Positions 41,988 through 54,600 of a DNA stretch of 64,000 nt are shown here, in pieces (the stretch's first letter is position 1; every line of letters starts with the position of its first letter). The notes under the pieces were generated by a model. The model did not search any database, was not told where the DNA came from, and was given only the letters and a program-made list of their open reading frames with translations. The translations under genes were made by a program, and so were the position numbers. Source of the DNA: Blastocladiella emersonii ATCC 22665 (lineage: Eukaryota; Blastocladiomycota; Blastocladiomycetes; Blastocladiales; Blastocladiaceae); NCBI GenBank assembly GCA_025594325.1, contig JANHCV010000001.1, forward strand, positions 1,488,001-1,552,000. The letters are read 5' to 3'.

Positions 41988-44900
41988 ATGTCCCTTGGCT
42001 CGTCCTCATCGTCGTCCAAGGAGTCGCGCTCCGCGCACGGTCTCATCAGCTTCGAGGAGGGCAGCAAGCCGCGCCAGACGGTCATCTCGCGCTTCTTCAA
42101 GCGCGTCCGCTTCTCCTTTTCCGGCGGCAACAGCAGCAGCAACAACAGCAGCGGCAGTGGCAGTAGCAATGGCGGCAGCGGCAGTAGCGGCTCTGGCCCC
42201 GCCTCGCCTTCGGGCAGCAGCAGCGCCGGCGGGCCCGGCGGCTCGCGCTCCCCGACCGCGACGCCCGCCGAGCTCAAGCGCGGCCGCAACAACTCGGTCC
42301 CGACGTACGGCGGGTCCAGCTACGGATCGCCGCCGTCCGCGTTCCAGCTCTCGTCGCTGCCCTCGCTGCCCGGATCCGAGTCCGGCCGGTCCAGCCAGCC
42401 GGCGACTTCGCCACGACCAGCATCGACGACGCACCTCACGGACCCTGGTGTCTCGCCGCGCCTCGCTTCCCCGAAACTCGAGCGCGAGCGCCTCGACTCG
42501 GTCGCGGGATCGCCCGGCAACGAGGAACCGGGCGGGTACCCGGCGCCCGGCGCGAGCGAGGAGCGGTTCTCGCCGTGGCCGACGCAAGAGTACGCGTACC
42601 TCGTCTCCAACTTGCCCATCAGAGTCTGACTCCCGTGTTGCTAGTGACGGCCCACCACACGAGTTCATGCGCGACACGTCGACGCAGGCGTCCGAGCACG
42701 GCGAGGTGTCGCCGTACATCCCGGGCGCGCGGCTCGCCACGCTCGGCAACGCCGACTCGGAGGCCCCCGACGACCAGCTCGCGTCGGGCTTCCACCGCAT
42801 CATCCGCAAGCTGCGCCGCGGCGACGAAAAGGCGCCCGTGTCGCGCCGCGACTACTGGATGAAGGACGAGGCGTGCAAGGAGTGCTACGACTGCAAGACG
42901 CCCTTCTCCACGTTCCGACGGAAGCACCACTGTCGTATCTGGTACGGTTTGTCCCGCGATTGCTTAGACGTGGCGCCGGCTAACGGCTCTCATTCGTAGC
43001 GGCCAGATCTTCTGCTACCGGTGCGCCTCCAACACCATCCCGGGCGAGTCGCTCGGGTTCGTCGGCTTCATCCGCGTCTGCGATTACTGCCTCAACGTGA
43101 TGCGGTCCTACTCGGAGAACCAGGAGTCGCCCCCGTCGTCACCACGCCCGCCCTCCACGCTGCTCCTCGCGGCGCGCGTGCGACCGCGCTCCATCTACGT
43201 CGAGCACAACGAGTCGGCCCCGTTCCGCGGCACCGAGGACGTCAACGACGAGGACAGCGACGACGACTCGGACTACGAGGAGGAGAACTACAACACGCTC
43301 ACGCCGCAGCTCCTCCTGCAGTCGCAGATCTCGCGGCCCTCGACGCCCGTCAAGGACGAGGACCGCCGCCGCACCTTCTTCCACCGGCGCCGGTCGCTGC
43401 CGACCCGCACGTCCGTCGTCCTCACCGAGTTCTGGCTCGAGCCCGACACGTCGCGGCCGCTGCTCGACCCGACGAGCATGGCGCACCTCAAGCGGCTCAT
43501 CCAGCAGCTCACGGCGCGCCGCGGGCTCAGCACCGCGTGGGAGCAGGTCATGTACGACATGGCGGCCGAGGTGTGCCAGAAGGTGAGCTGCACCGCGCAG
43601 GACATGGACGTGCGCCACTTCATCAAGTTCAAGAAGGTGCCCGGCGCGAAACCCGCCGACACCTTCTTCCTGAGCGGCGCGGCGACCAAGAAGACGCTCG
43701 CGCACCGCAAGATGCGGCAGACGATGCAGAACCCGCGCATCCTGATCCTCACGTTCCCGCTCGAGTACAACCGCGTGCAGGACCAGTTCATCAGCATCAA
43801 CCCCGTCATCTCGCAGGAGCAGGAGCACCTGCTCAACCTGTGCAACCGCCTCCTCGCCCTCGAGCCGCACGTCATTCTCGTCGAGAAGACGGTCGCCCGC
43901 ATCGCCCTCGAGTACCTGTACCAGATGGGCGTCTCGGTCGCGTACAACATCAAGCTCGGCGTGCTCGAGAACATCAGCCGGTTCACGGGCGCCGACATCA
44001 TCACGTCCATCGACAAACTCGCCCTCAGCCCCGCCGTCGGGACGTGCGGCACGTTCCAGATGCAGATGTTCGCGCACGGCCGCCACGTCACGCCGCTCAT
44101 GGTCTTTGACGGGTGCCCGCCCGACCTCGGCGGGTGCATCATCCTGCGCGGCGAGGATACGGCCACGCTGCGCGTCGTCAAGCAGATCATGAGCTTCGTC
44201 CTGTTCGCTATGGTCTCGCTCCACCGCGAGTCGTCGCTGTACCAGACGCTCCACAGCCGCGTCGCGCTGCCGTCCGCGGCGTCGGCGCCGCTCCCGCCCG
44301 CCTTTGACGACGACCTGCTCAACAAGCTCCTCACGCCGTACCAGGCGCTGCTCTCGACGTCGCCCGGCGTCATATTCCCCCCGCCGTACCTCATCGAGCG
44401 GTACCGCAAGGAGGTCATGAACCGCAAGCAGCGCTCCTACAACCTGTCGCGGCTCGTCTCCGCGTCGCCCGCCCCCGCGCCCGGGCAGCAGTCGCTCACG
44501 GGCAGCGGCAACTCGAGCCACGCGCACCACCACCACCGCGAGTCGACCACGTCGGGCATCGACCGCGTATCGCGCGACGCGCTCAACTACATTCTCGAGT
44601 CGGAGCAGGCCGTGTCCCCGATCGCGCACCAGTCCATCATCTTCCTGTCGTGCACCATCACCGACTCGGCCAAGTGCGCGGTGCCGCACCTCCAGTACAT
44701 TGAGTACTACGGCAACGACGACATGACGCTGGCCGCGTTCGTCGAGCACGTCGTCGAGACTGCCGCCATCCAGTGCTCGCAGTGCCAGCAGTCGGCGCTC
44801 CGCCACCGCCGCATCTACTACCACGGGTCCAAATCGGTCACCATCACCGTCACCGAGGACGCCGGCGCCCTGCCCGTCACGGTGCTCCCGCCGCCTGCCG

Positions 44901-47783
44901 CGTCGTCGCTTTCGGCCGTACCCACGGCGCAGGGTGAGGAGCAGCAGCAACAGCACCCGCCCATCCTGCTTCCTCCCGGCGTGGCCGCTGCCGCTGCGAG
45001 CATCCCGCTCCCGCCGACGCCGATGTCGGCCGTCCCGAACGGCGCGCCGCCAAGCAACGGCACGGGCGGCGCGTCATCAACCGCGACCACGACCGACCTC
45101 GCGCAGTCGCAGCTCCTGTACGTGCAGACCATTTGTCGCGAGTGCGGGACCGTCGGCCCGCGGCGCCGCGTCCCGCCCGAGGCCGCGGCCTTCTCGTTCG
45201 CCAAGTACCTCGAGCTCGCCTTCTACAGCGACGGCGCCACGTCGACGCGGTGCGAGCACGGCACCTTCACCGCGCTGCGCCACTGCTACTCGCTCGGCGG
45301 GTACACGGTGCACATCGACGTCAACCCGATCGCCCTGTACGAGGTGAGCCTCCCCGGCATGCACGTCTACGTCGACGGCGCCCGCGTGCTCGCCGCCAAG
45401 GACCACGCCCGCGCGCAGGTGTGCGCCCTCGTCGACTCGGTGTACATGTCCGTCGACCGGTGCATCACGCAGCACCTGCACCAGGTCACGGCTGCTGCGG
45501 GCGGGAACGCGGCGCCGGGCGTTGTGTCGACGCACGCGACGGGGAACGGCGGCGTCGGGTCGATGGGTCCCAGTGCCGGGGCTGCTGCAGCTGCTGCGCT
45601 CGTCGCCTCGCCAACCTCAGCCGCGCCCAGCAGTCCGATCTGGGCCGCCGCGTCGTTCACGGCCGGGTTCACGGCACCTCCGCTCCCGCCAGCACCGCCG
45701 TCAGGCGGCATGTTCTCCATGGCGCTGACCACGACGGCGGCGCCCAACGGGCTCGACGAGTCCGTGTTCCGCGACCTGTGCGTTCTCGCGCGGCACGAGA
45801 AGCAGGAGATGCTCGACATGTGCAACGCGCTGTTCGAGTCGACGCCCGTCCACGACAACCTCGCCTTCAACAGCGTCATCCGCGTGCTCATGGACCGCAG
45901 CTCCGTGTGGATGGACCAGCTCGCGCAGCTCAAGCAGATGGTCGCCACCGCGTCCGCGCCCCTCGATGCGGCCGGCGGGAGCGGGCTCGGCGGTGGCGGC
46001 GCGGGGAACGGCGGCGACGGGAGCGGCGGGACCATCGGCATGGCCGCGCCCGGCTGGCTGCTGCGCGCGCTCCAGGAGATGGCGCAGGACCACCGCCGCG
46101 TCGCGCCCAAGGTCGAGCTCCCGACGCCGTCCACGTCGCCCATCTCGCGCCCGCTGCTCCTGCTGCGCGACTCGCCGCAGCTCGAGCCCGGCGACGAGCT
46201 GTCGTCGCCCGTGTCGCCGACGGGCATGCTGCTGCCCGTGCTCGACAAGGAGGAGGAGCTGCTGACGCGGCCGTCGTCGGCGCGCGCCGACCGCACCGAC
46301 CTCAAGAAGTCGAGCGGGATCGTGCAGTCGCTCGTCAACCTGCTCACGTCCGGGTCGAGCGCGGCCGCCGCGCTGTCGCCGCTCACGGCGATCCTGTCGC
46401 CGACCGAGCACATGTTCCAGGGCAACCCCGTGATCATCCGCGAGGACGAGCCAACGTCCATCGTCGCATTCGCGCACTGCTCGACTGCGTACCTCGGCAA
46501 GCTCGAGGCGCTCGGCCGCCGCGAGCTCGCGTCCGACACGCCCATGTCCGAGATGTCCGTGTCGCCGTTCCGCGAGATCCAGGCGCAGGAGGTGGACGTC
46601 GACGTGGACGTGGACGAGGACACGCTCGGCGAGACGTGGCTCGACCACGACCCGGGCGCGCGCGGCCACATTGACGTCGAGTGCACCGAGGGCCCGCTCA
46701 AGATCGGGTGCCGGACGTATTTCGCGTCCGAGTTCCACCAGCTGCGCCAGCACTGCGGGATCGAGGCCTACTTTACGCACAGCATGTCGCGGTGCCACGC
46801 GTGGGACGCGTCCGGCGGCAAGTCCGGGTCCACGTTCCTCAAGACGCAGGACGACCGGTTCGTCATCAAGCAGATCTCCAAGATGGAGCTCGAGCTGTTC
46901 ACGCTGTTCGCGCCGTCGTACTTTGCGTACATGAACAAGGCCATCTTCAACCAGGTACGGCCATTCGGGTCATGAAGCGTGATGATTCGCAGGCTGACAC
47001 GTCGTTTACGCGTGTAGATCCCGACGATCCTGGCCAAGATCTTTGGTGTGTACCGCGTCGCGCTCAAGAACTCGACGACGGGCAAGTCGATCAAGCTCGA
47101 CTTTCTCGTCATGGAGCACTTGTGGTACAACAAGAAGATCACGCGGGTACGCTTCGTGACTGTCGCCGCGGTGACCCGCCCAACTCACCGAACAACATCT
47201 CTAGCTCTTTGACCTCAAGGGTTCGACCCGCAACCGACACGTTCCCGTGGCGCCGCCGCCGCCAGCGACTACTGGCACCAGCTACGGTTCCAGCAGCGGC
47301 ATGGGGAACGGCAAGCCAGCGGCCGCAAGCGGTGTCGGCGCGGCACCATCGGCTGGCGCACCACCACCACAACCGCCGCTGCAAGTGCTCCTCGACGGCA
47401 ACTTCATCGAGATGACGCACATGGCCCCGCTGTTCACGCGCGAGTACTCGCGCAAGGTGCTAGCCACGTCCATCTACAACGACACGCTGTTCCTGTCGAA
47501 GCTCAACATCATGGACTACAGCCTGCTGGTCGGGATCGACGAGACGAACCAGGAGCTCGTGGTCGGGATCGTCGACTTCATCCGCACCTACACGTGGGAC
47601 AAGAAGCTCGAGTCGTGGGTCAAGGAGACGGGCCTGCTGGGCGGCGGCAAGGAGCCGACCATCGTGTCGCCCAAGCAGTACAAGACGCGGTTCCGCGAGG
47701 CCATGGACCGCTACTTTTTGCTCGTCCCCGACAAGTTTTGTACAGCCAAGGTCGGGGTCGGCGCGCAGAACCTCTTCTCGTGA
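41988..47783 (+). CDS. FAB1: phosphatidylinositol-3-phosphate 5-kinase Fab1/PIKfyve
   Basis: Five exons (41988-42589, 42645-42941, 43000-46954, 47018-47146, 47205-47783) sum to 5562 nt, 1853 aa. Domains in order: Ser-rich N-terminus; FYVE zinc finger (about 265-330) with [13 protein letters not shown] and [14 protein letters not shown], the basic patch split by intron 2; CCT/chaperonin-like domain (about 460-710: [15 protein letters not shown]); Cys-rich linker; and C-terminal PIP kinase domain (about 1530-1850) with [39 protein letters not shown] and [17 protein letters not shown]. The enzyme makes PI(3,5)P2 on endosomes and the vacuole. A Gly/Ser/Pro insertion of about 45 residues breaks the kinase just after the catalytic DLKGS motif. 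Polyalanine and polyglutamine tracts occur in the middle. Confidence 0.97.
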
Positions 47784-47839
47784 CTATGTAATACATTCCT
47801 CTCATTCTTTGCGCAGTTCCTGACGAGCTTGATGCGCTC

Positions 47840-48090
47840 GCGTGTCGGCGAAGTAAAGAGCAGCGCTGCGTGGACGGACGAGCGGCCATGAAGCGAGAAA
47901 CGGCAGGACGCGTGACGCGTTGCGCCACAGTCTGATGGTCGTGACCATGATCGTGATCGAAGGCGCTCGTGTCCCCTCGATCCGGTTTGACGAGGCACAA
48001 CGCTCAAGAGCTGGAAAATTGATTGCACGCCTACGGGGAACGCATTCAGAGTGTATTGGCCCACCAGGGAGGTCGGGAGCACAAGCCAAC
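47840..48090 (-). repeat. dispersed degenerate repeat, copy B
   Basis: Related to 19860-20095 over about 230 bp with many substitutions and small indels. Shared blocks, in order, include CAGCGCTGCGTGG, CGGCAGGACG and TGCGCCACAGT. It lies about 200 bp downstream of the LRR remnant at 48289-48620 (minus), mirroring the position of copy A relative to the intact LRR gene. Confidence 0.6.
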
Positions 48091-48288
48091 GCGAGCGCGA
48101 ACGATCTTCAGTCAGTCGCTAAGGTTGAGAGAGAAGTCGTAGGACTAAAACCCGCCATCGAAGCGCACCCAGGAGCACGCCTCGCGCACATGAGGCGGAG
48201 CATCGCGAAGCGCACCGGGTACGGCGGCCGCGGAGCCGTGACGACTCCTTGACCGTGGAGGCTTGAATCGTGGACGGGATGCGTTGCA

Positions 48289-48620
48289 TCACGTACACGG
48301 GTGCGAGTTCGGGCAGGTCGCCGGGAGCCAGTTGCTTAGATCAGCCACTTTGAGCTGCGCTGGCAGCGATGAGAACACGAGCGCGAGGTCCTCCCCGGAA
48401 GCGTGACACGTACGCTTGACGGCGAGAAGCAACCCCATCGAACCATTCCGTTGGACGACAATGTGACTGGCTGATGAGAGAGATCGAGCTTGGCAAGGCC
48501 GCGCGGCAGACTCCGAACAAGAGCGAGGATGGAGTAACACCGAGTAAATAGAGCGAGGGACAAGACCAAGTCAGCGTCAGGGGAGGCCCCGTCAAGGCCA
48601 CGAGCTCGAGTCGAACATAG
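48289..48620 (-). pseudogene. LRR pseudogene fragment
   Basis: Two minus-strand frames each carry part of an LRR protein: LVRSLPRGLAKLDLSHQ (about 48530-48480) and, in another frame, EDLALVFSSLPAQLKVADLS (about 48400-48330), ending at a stop near 48289. The second resembles EEIAVLLSSLPPALTSLNLS of the LRR gene at 20.6-22.4 kb. At least one frameshift separates the pieces, so this is a broken paralogue. The upstream extent is unclear. Confidence 0.6.
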
Positions 48621-49228
48621 AGTAGCAACGCATGCGATCGAAATCGCGAGCAAGGCATCTTTTCAGAATTAGGAAAGGTTATCAGCATGTGTAAAAAAAT
48701 TGTGTTACTAAGTGTGAGCTGAATTGTTTCTTCATCACGAAAGATGATTGGGCAGGCGACGCGAGGAGCGCGCGCGCAGCTGTCGGACGTATAACTAATA
48801 GCAAGGCAAGATGCCGTCCCGATGGACGAGCGGGGCGAGGAACGTGGCTGAGCACGACGGTTCAGGCTCTTGGCGGGGTGGTTCGGCCACAGCGAACAGA
48901 GACGGGTTGCGTCGAGACAGTGCTTGTGGAGATCGTTGCTCGTGGAGATCGTTCCGTGGCTACATGATTTGGACTGGTTCATAGATCGCTGTATTCCCAC
49001 CGAGGCATCCGATTCGACTTTATGCCGTGGGGTGGTTTTGCGTCCTGTGTCGGCTGAGATCAGCTGACTGGTTGCTTTGCCAGTTGCTTTCACGGTGGTG
49101 ACATCACTGCAGGACGCGTGAGCGACGCCTCTCGCCGGCTCGGAGGCCGCCGCCGCGCCGGCCCACCTCGCTGCTCTCCTCTCCCCTCCCCTCACCACAA
49201 GTGACCATACACAACGACCAGCCTAGCC

Positions 49229-50352
49229 ATGCAAGCACCGCCCATGCCACCACCACCGCCCGCGAGCCTGCGCCTGCAGGGCTTCCAGGGCTACGCCTCC
49301 GAGTTCTCGCCCTTCTTTGACAACAAGCTCGCCGTCGCGAGCGCCGCCAACTACGGGATCGTCGGCAACGGGCGGCTCTGGATCATCGACCTGTCCAAGC
49401 AGGGCTACCTGGTCCCCGAAAAGTCGTTTGACACGCAGGACGGGCTCTTTGATCTCGCGTGGAGCGAGTCGCACGAGGCCCAGCTTGTCACGGGTAGCGG
49501 CGACGGGAGCATTAAGCTCTGGGATATCGGCCTCAACGTACGCTTGTCGCGCCCGGTTGCGCGACGCGATGTGAGCTGACGCGCTACCGTGGTCCCACCA
49601 TTGCAGGAATTTCCCGTGGCCAACTGGGCCGAGCATCAGCGAGAAGTCTTCTCGGTCAACTGGAACCAGGTCGACAAGTCGCAGTTCGCTTCGGCGAGTT
49701 GGGATCGCACCATCAAGCTGGTCCGTTCCCACTACCTGTGCTTCTCGGCGGACTTCGCGCGCTAACACTCCACGAACCCGTGTAGTGGGCGCCCGGGCAC
49801 GCCACCTCGCTGCTGACGCTCGCCGGGCACCACGAGTGCGTCTACTCGGCCGTCTTCGCGCCCGACGCGGCGACGATCCTCGCCAGTGGCTCGGGCGACC
49901 GCACGCTGCGGGTGTGGGACACGCGGTCCGCCGCGGCGGGTCCCGCGAGCACCGTGATCGCGCACAACCACGACGTGCTGAGCGTCGACTGGGACAAGTA
50001 CCGGCCGACGGTCGTGTACACGGGGAGCGCGGACCACGACGTCAAGGCATGGGACACGCGGCGGCTCGACGTGCCGCTCGCGACGCTCGGCGGGCACGAG
50101 TTCCCGGTGCGCCGCGTCCGCGCGTGCCCGCACCGCGCCGGCCGCGTCGTGTCGGTCGGCTACGACATGTCGGTGCGCGTGTGGGACGTGGACGTGATGG
50201 CGCCCGGCCACCCGGTCCCCGCGCGGCCCGTGTGGCGGTCCGATGCGCACACCGAGTTTGTCCTCGGCGCCGACTGGTCGCTGTTCCACCCGGGCCAGCT
50301 CGTCACGGCCGGTTGGGACAGCGCCGTGTGTCTGCACCAGATCCCCATGTAA
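49229..50352 (+). CDS. PEX7: peroxisomal PTS2 receptor Pex7
   Basis: Three exons (49229-49537, 49607-49720, 49786-50352) sum to 990 nt, 329 aa, the usual Pex7 length. It is a WD40 propeller whose blades carry family-typical text: YASEFSPFFDNKLAVASAAN, NGRLWIIDL, WSESHEAQLVTGSGDGSIKL, EHQREVFSVNWNQ, FASASWDRTIKLW, LASGSGDRTLRVWDTR and LVTAGWDSAVCLHQ. Pex7 recognises the N-terminal PTS2 nonapeptide of matrix enzymes and docks with a co-receptor at the peroxisome. All blades appear present. Confidence 0.95.
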
Positions 50353-50562
50353 TGTAAACTCTCTACAAGCAACTACACTTTGCACCACCGCATACAACGC
50401 TTGTGGAGCGCCTCTTCGTCGATGTCTGGAGTCTTCGCGCTGTGACTCGACAAGCTGCCGCCGAGCGCCGAGCTGACCAAGCGGGAGCTGCTTCTCGTCG
50501 CCCCTTCTCTCTCTCTCCCGCTGAGCAACCCTAGCAACGAATCGACAAAGCAACGAATCACC

Positions 50563-51235
50563 ATGCCACGCACCCTCCGCCCACGCACGGCTTCGGCAGA
50601 GGCCAAGGGGAAGAGCGCGCCCGTCACGACGCGCGCCGTGAAGAAGGCGGCGGGCAAGGCGACCACCGCCACCACACGGAAGAAGGCCAGCGCGGCGACC
50701 GTTCCCCCGCCGTGGGATGAGTCTCTCGCGCCGCTGACTTTCCCAACAGCTGAGAGTGAGCGCGCAACGGCGACGCGGCAAGACGGCGGGCGCGTCACGC
50801 CCTTCATGTTCCGCGTGTACGACGCGCTTCTCCAAGTACGGCCTCGCCTGTTGCTTCCGGCGCTCATGACGTGATGCTCACTGGATCGTCTCGAGCAGAT
50901 CTCGAAGGGCAAGTTTACGACCTACGGCGAGCTCGCTAGCCATCTCGGCACGTCGCCGCGCGCCGTCGGCCAGGCGCTTCGAGTACGGCGACGCTCCCGA
51001 CGGATCCCGGCGGCTGCTGACTCTCTTCTCCTACCGCTAGGTCAACCCGTACGCGCCGCACATCCCTTGCCACCGTGTGATCGCCGCGTCGGGCCAGCTC
51101 GGCGGCTTCTTCGGGCAGGCGGGCAACGGCGAGTACACGGACAAGAAGCGACGGATGCTCGCGGAGGAGGGCATCGCGATCCCCGACGCTGGTCTCGATA
51201 TCGAGCAGCACGCTGCCAGCCTGCATCGGTTCTGA
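50563..51235 (+). CDS. MGT1: O6-methylguanine-DNA methyltransferase
   Basis: Three exons (50563-50835, 50899-50982, 51041-51235) sum to 552 nt, 183 aa. A basic, Ala/Lys/Thr-rich N-terminal extension (about 60 residues) precedes the DNA-binding winged helix (FRVYDALLQ, ISKGKFTTYGELASHLGTSP with RAVGQALR). The active site is NPYAPHIPCHRVIAASGQLG. The cysteine in PCHR (about residue 128) is present, so this is a suicidal alkyltransferase, not a Trp-containing ATL protein. The classical N-terminal RNase H-like MGMT domain is reduced or absent, so a short MGT/Ogt-like enzyme is indicated. It probably acts in nuclear DNA repair; the basic extension could serve as a nuclear targeting segment. Confidence 0.9.
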
Positions 51236-51662
51236 GCCGGCGATGGCCGAGACATGTCTCCCGATGCCCCGAGACACGCGACCGCGGCGCAGTACCACAT
51301 GATACACTTGTGTTTCTCCACGTCGAGCTCGGCTGATCGTGGGTAACGGGAGAGGCCTCTTGAGACATGGCCTGGCAGGAGACAAACGCCGCCGGAAAGA
51401 AGAACACGCTTTTGGCAGCGTCACGTGTTATCGCGACGCGTCTCCCACCGCGTCTCCCGCGGCGCCACACGCCTACCCGCTTGCGAGGCGCGGCGTGCGC
51501 GCGACATGGCCCGTCGGCCGACCCCCTCGGCCGTGGATCGTGCATATAACGGGGCCGACTTTCCTCTCTTGATGCACTAAGCCGCTGCCAGCTCTCCCTC
51601 TCTTCCCCCTTACCAGGCCGACGGATCTAAACCTACGCATCAAGAATACTCGCAGCACCACC
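51236..51662. promoter_or_regulatory. intergenic, MGMT 3' / receptor 5'
   Basis: About 430 bp. A CATATAAC TATA-like element at 51542-51549 lies about 115 bp before the receptor ATG, and a pyrimidine-rich stretch (51590-51612) follows. No other gene. Confidence 0.4.
51542..51549 (+). promoter_or_regulatory. candidate TATA box of receptor gene
   Basis: CATATAAC in GC-rich surroundings, about 115 bp upstream of the ATG at 51663, with a CT-rich tract between them. Positionally reasonable; not tested. Confidence 0.4.
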
Positions 51663-54600
51663 ATGGCGTCGTCGACTGCGCCACTCGGCGCGGCGGGCCC
51701 GCGGCGTCGCCGGCTCCGTGACGCGTCGCACAGCATCCTCCTCGCCCTCGCCACGGTCGCGCTGCTGCTGCCGTGGATGGCCGAGGCGCTCAAGGTTCGG
51801 CTCATTGCCGACACCGATCGTGCGTCTCGATTGGGTCTGTCGCCGTTGCCGTGACGCCCGCTCACTCGGTTTCGTATGTAGTGACGGCGCCGTTCACGGC
51901 GCAGGCGATGCGCGGGTGCACCAACGTCGCGAGCAGCAACTCGGCCGTCTCGTGCAACTTCTCGCGCGTGTCGGGATCGCTCTCCAACGCCGACCTCTAC
52001 GCCGCGTGGGAGAACCTGGTCATCAACTGTACGTTGCCCGCGCGAGCGCATCGCCGGACTGCGACTGACCCCCGCTCGCTTTAGCCGGCGACGACGTGTA
52101 CATTGGGAGTTACTTCGGGTTCGTTTCTACGATGGATCAGCTTGCCGCCAAGTACCCCGCGAAGCTCTTTGTGGCCCTCGACTCGGCCATGTCGCCGCCC
52201 AAGGACAACACCATGGGCGTCACCTTCGCCGAGGACCAGGCCGGCTACCTCGCGGGGGCGCTCGCCGGTGTTTTCAGCACGTCGAAGCGCGTCGGTGTCA
52301 TTGGCGGTCTCCCGATCCCGTACGTCTCACTCGTGTGCTCGGACCACCGACTGGGGCACTCACACCCTGTACGTGTAGGCCCGTCAAGAAGTTTGTCAAC
52401 GGCTACCTCGCCGGTGTCCTGTCGGTATGCCCGACGTGCGAGGTGTACTCGACGTACCGTCCGAGCTTCGACAACTCGACGGTCGGCCAGCTCGCGGCGC
52501 GGTCGCTGATCGCGCAGGGCGCCGACGTCATCTTCGGCGCGGGCGGCGGGATGGGTAGCGCGGGGATCCTAGAGGCGGCGCGCAACCGCGTCTTCGCGAT
52601 CGGCGTCGACTCGAACGAGGCGCTGACGACCTTCAAGGACCGGGCCGAGATCGACTACCTGCTGTCAACGGCCGAGAAGAAGGTGGACGTGGCCATCTCG
52701 AGCGCCATCACGTCGATCCTGGCGGGCAAGCGCGGCGGGTTCAACATGGTGCTCGACACGAGTCTCGGCGGCGTGGCTCTCGTGTCGCCGTTCAACTCGA
52801 CGACGCTGCACGATTTCTCCGTGCCCGTCACCGTGTCGATCAAGAACGCGTACGACACGTGCGCGACCACGTCCTTCTCGCCGCGCTCGACGATCCTCAC
52901 GCTCATCTTCAACTCGCTAAAGAGCAAGCTGACGTTCACGTCCGTGGTTCCCGCATCCGGCGACCTACAACCGCTCACGACCTTCGCCAACAAGACATTC
53001 TACGACATGGCGCCGTTCGGCCAGCGCAGCAGCATGCCCGCGGGCACGCAGGGGCTCGGCGCGGCCATGGTCGGCGGCAACCGGATCCTGGCGTGGGGCG
53101 GGCAGACCAAGTTCGGCGAGTACCCGACGGCCATGATGGCGCTCGACTTTGACAGCTTCACGTGGACGCAGGTCGCCGACGCGAGCTCGGTCAAGCCGGC
53201 GGGCCGCGCGTTCCACGCGCTCGGCTACGACGCGGCGGGCGGCAACATCTGGATCTACGGCGGGCAGTCGGCGTCGAGCGTGCTGGGCGACACGTGGAAG
53301 TACTCGGTGGCCGCGGCAACGTGGACGGCCGTCACGACCTCAGCATCGCCAGGAACGCGGACCAACTTTGCGCACGCGACGCTCGACCAGACAATGTACG
53401 TGTACGGCGGCGTGACGCCGACGGGCGAGATCCAGCGCGACCTGTGGGCGCTCGACATGGCCGCGGGCGCGTGGTCGCCGGTCGCGGCCAAGGGCGCCGT
53501 GGTGCCGCCCGCGCTGCAGCACGCGGCGCTCGTGGCCGTCAACGGGACGCAGCTGGTGCTTTACGGCGGGACCAACGAGCAGGGGTCCGTGACCAACTCG
53601 CTGTACGTGCTGGACGTGCCGAGCAAGACGTGGCGCGTCGAGCAGCCGAGCACGCTCAAGACGGGTGCGCCGCCGGCGGCTGAGCGGATGCGCGCCGTGT
53701 ACCTCGACCAGCGCCGCGTCCTGTTCACGGGCGGTCTGGGCACGTCGGGCCCGCTCAACGCGACGTGGGTGTGGAAGATGGACGAGGGCGAGTGGTCCAA
53801 CAACGCGTACGGGTCGCTGCCCGCGGCGCTGCACAGCCACGCGCTCGTCACCTTCAACCAGAGCGCGTACGCCAAGGCGTGCCAGTACGCAGAAATCCCC
53901 GTGCTCTCGCTGTGCACGCCCGCGACCGTCAACGCCGTGGTCGCCGTCAGCGGCGTCACCAACAGCCCCGGCGGCGGCGTGGTCGTGTCGTTTGCGAACC
54001 CGGACCCGCCGCCGCCGCCGGTCGGCGTGATTGACGCGGGCGCCAAGTGGGCCGTCACGGTGCTCAACGCGGTCGGCCTGATGCTCACGCTTGCGCTGTC
54101 GACGTTCCTGTGGCTCAAGCGCGGGCACAAGGTGATCAAGGCCAGCAACGTGAGGTTCGCGGCGCTCATCCTGCTAGGCACGCTGCTCGCGCACATTGGC
54201 CTGATCGCGAGCTCGTGGGTCCCCGACGCGCGCACGGCCATCATGCTCACGGCGTTCCTGGTCGGGTCCGGCTACACATTGGTCTTCAGCGCGCTCGTTG
54301 TCAAGACGTACCTCATTTACGGCATTTTCTCCTCGAAGCGCGCCGTCAAGCGCAAGATGCCCAAGTACTTTGCCGCGGTCGTGTTCGCGCTCGGCATCCA
54401 GCTGCTCCTGGTCGGCCTGTGGTTCCAGTTCGACAGCAACGCCATCATCTCGATCAACGTGGCGGGCACCGTGTGGAACATCCGTTCGCTCGACTCGAAC
54501 TGGGTGCTGCTCTCGTCGCTGCCCGTGATCCTGCTCACCATCGCCGGCGTCTTCCTCAGCTTCAAGACCCGCCACATCGCCAGCAGCTTCAACGAGTCGT

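Larger units (their letters stand above)
47784..49228. other. gene-poor interval with decayed LRR locus
   Basis: About 1.4 kb between FAB1 and PEX7. It holds the second copy of the dispersed repeat, an LRR pseudogene fragment (entries below) and the PEX7 promoter. Composition is less GC-rich than the flanks. No intact gene. Confidence 0.5.

Noticed and set aside
43139..44956. 605-aa minus-strand frame inside FAB1
   Set aside because: Shadow of the FAB1 CCT region; Arg/Val/Asp-rich composition is typical of antisense reading of GC-rich coding DNA.
50563..51235. alkyltransferase-like (ATL) protein
   Set aside because: ATL proteins have Trp in place of the active-site Cys; here PCHR is intact.
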